A DNA stretch of 13,325 nt from CAIYWZ01 sp964497925 (GTDB lineage Bacteria > Pseudomonadota > Alphaproteobacteria > CAIYWZ01). The first letter of the stretch is position 1. Every line of letters begins with the position of its first letter. The position numbers and the translations under genes are program-made. This document shows, piece after piece, positions 12,567 to 13,325 of the stretch. The stretch is from positions 1-13,325 of the forward strand of contig CAZCFE010000024.1 in assembly GCA_964497925.1 (NCBI GenBank), in the 5' to 3' direction. A model generated the notes under the pieces. That model did not search any database and had not been told where the DNA came from. It saw nothing but the letters and a program-made list of their open reading frames with translations.

Positions 12567-13076
12567 TTAAGCTGTAATGTTTTTAGAGAAGTCATAAATG
12601 GACTCTGTTTTTCCTAAAAGACCGCCCGTAATATCATCGTATGCATATAATGTATCTGTATATTTTGTAAAACGTAATGTTAGCGTATTATAATTCATAG
12701 CTGTTTTTACATCATTGCTTGGAGACATTTTCAAGATATAGCAATTTTCAAAAAGGATGGTTTCTCTTAGCTGATTTGTACCATTAACATTGGCAAGCTT
12801 TGCAATATTGATTTTTAAGAAAGGTGTTCCTTGAATAAAATGTGTCTCCATGGTTGGAATATAAACGCCTGATGCAATTTTGATCACAAGCGGTGTTGCT
12901 TTTATCTGGGCAGACGTATCAAGTAAACCTCCAGCACCTGCACCAATTGTTGTACTAAATGAAAAATCTTGACTATAAAGAATTCCAAATCCTTCGTAGC
13001 CATCTACATTTGATGAAAGAGCTCCATCAATATCAACCATATTCTTTATGGAAGACGTTCCAGTTGTTCCTGCCAT
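12567..13076 (-). CDS. Hcp-like tube protein, copy 3 of 3 (divergent, first in operon)
   Basis: 169 residues, the most divergent paralogue and the first to be transcribed. It keeps the fold pattern (FGILYSQDFSF, PLVIKIASG, THFIQGTPFLKINIAKLAN, ILFENCYILK, LTLRFTKYTDTLYAYD, ESIYDFSKN) but has lost the PEAGADLF block found in copies 1 and 2, where it reads GAGAGGLLDTS. A strong AGGGG precedes the ATG. A possible promoter (TTGAAC, 17 bases, TAACAA) lies directly upstream. The order suggests an old duplication giving copy 3 versus the ancestor of copies 1 and 2, then a recent one. Distinct Hcp paralogues in one system often load different effectors or build tube and cap, which could be the case here. 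Confidence 0.62.
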   Translation of the reverse strand: MAGTTGTSSIKNMVDIDGALSSNVDGYEGFGILYSQDFSFSTTIGAGAGGLLDTSAQIKATPLVIKIASGVYIPTMETHFIQGTPFLKINIAKLANVNGTNQLRETILFENCYILKMSPSNDVKTAMNYNTLTLRFTKYTDTLYAYDDITGGLLGKTESIYDFSKNITA

Positions 13077-13171
13077 TTCTTTTCCCCTTGATGTTGTTAT
13101 TTTTTAAGTTCCTATAGTTCAACATCGCATGGAAAAGTTACAAAATGATTAACGATATATCAGAAATTTGA

Positions 13172-13185
13172 TTTTTTATAAAAAA
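13172..13185. repeat. 14-bp A/T palindrome between the Hcp-like operon and the IS
   Basis: Six T, A, T, six A: a perfect self-complementary 14-mer in the 135-base gap. It lies between the Hcp-like operon and the transposase end and may be part of the IS end or the target site. No terminal repeat can be matched because the other IS end is outside the window. Confidence 0.4.
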
Positions 13186-13211
13186 CATTTAAATCTAGCT
13201 TCTGTCGACAT

Positions 13212-13325
13212 TTATTTTAACCATAGGAATATTCCAGCTATAGTGACAAAGGCAAGGAAGGAGGAGGCGATTTTATCGTAACGTGTTGCGACTCTTCGGA
13301 AATGCTTGAGTTTGCCAAATAAACA
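13212..13325 (-). mobile_element. IS5-family transposase, C-terminal end (cut by window edge)
   Basis: The last 37 codons of a transposase running in from beyond the window: LFGKLKHFRRVATRYDK, then an aliphatic tail (SSFLAFVTIAGIFLWLK) and TAA. This is the hallmark end of IS5-family (IS427-group) DDE transposases, where the RxxATRYDK motif carries the final part of the catalytic Y-(2)-R-(3)-E-(6)-K region. The element's end should lie within about 13130-13211; GTCGACAGAAGC on the minus strand just past the stop is a candidate part of the terminal inverted repeat. Confidence 0.88.

Noticed and set aside
1..13325. CRISPR array, rRNA genes or integrated plasmid origin
   Set aside because: No regularly spaced direct repeats, rRNA segments or iterons could be seen on either strand.

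Overview
This AT-rich window reads as the chromosome of a host-associated alphaproteobacterium, most likely an intracellular symbiont of the Holosporales/Rickettsiales type. That placement is inferred from several things: low GC, a gene-transfer-agent-type terminase, many short Sec-exported proteins I do not recognise, a eukaryote-style mitochondrial carrier, palindromic 'gtcatcccg'-type repeats, and housekeeping genes that have left their usual operons (atpD, glyS, iscU). No 16S rRNA is present, so the taxonomy is not proven.

Layout. 1-156: edge of a palindromic repeat. 157-1074 (-): secreted protein of unknown function. 1245-1655 (+): SleB-type cell wall hydrolase. 1740-2117 (+): small secreted protein. 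2104-2826 (-): compact mitochondrial carrier family (SLC25-type) protein, preceded on the same strand by a TPP (thiamine pyrophosphate) riboswitch at 2830-2913. 2997-3638 and 3771-4820 (+): two more secreted proteins of unknown function. 4878-4952: tRNA-Thr(GGU). 4985-5152: rpmG (bL33). 5388-5666: HU. 5729-6638 (-): a 54-aa ORF overlapping a terminase large subunit that lacks its nuclease half. 6787-7092 (+): small membrane protein. 7310-10735 (+): atpD-glyS pair. 10817-11412 (+): small ORF coupled to iscU. 11409-13076 (-): three tandem Hcp-like tube proteins. 13212-13325 (-): 3' end of an IS5-family transposase.

The standout is the carrier plus riboswitch. The carrier has three PxD/ExxK signatures and glycine-rich motifs typical of mitochondrial carriers, and its mRNA leader is a textbook TPP aptamer whose 3' strand carries the Shine-Dalgarno sequence. 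The simplest reading is that a eukaryotic-type carrier was placed under bacterial thiamine control and imports TPP or a thiamine compound from the host, comparable in role to the mitochondrial TPP carrier (Tpc1/SLC25A19). The substrate assignment is inference; the riboswitch and the family are visible in the sequence.

The second theme is contractile-injection and phage-derived material: the Hcp-like triplet (most downstream copy with its ribosome binding site inside a 9-bp hairpin), the truncated GTA terminase, and a signal-less SleB hydrolase. Together with six small Sec-exported or membrane proteins of unknown function, these suggest a genome investing in host interaction. No gene-free stretch exceeds about 235 bases.
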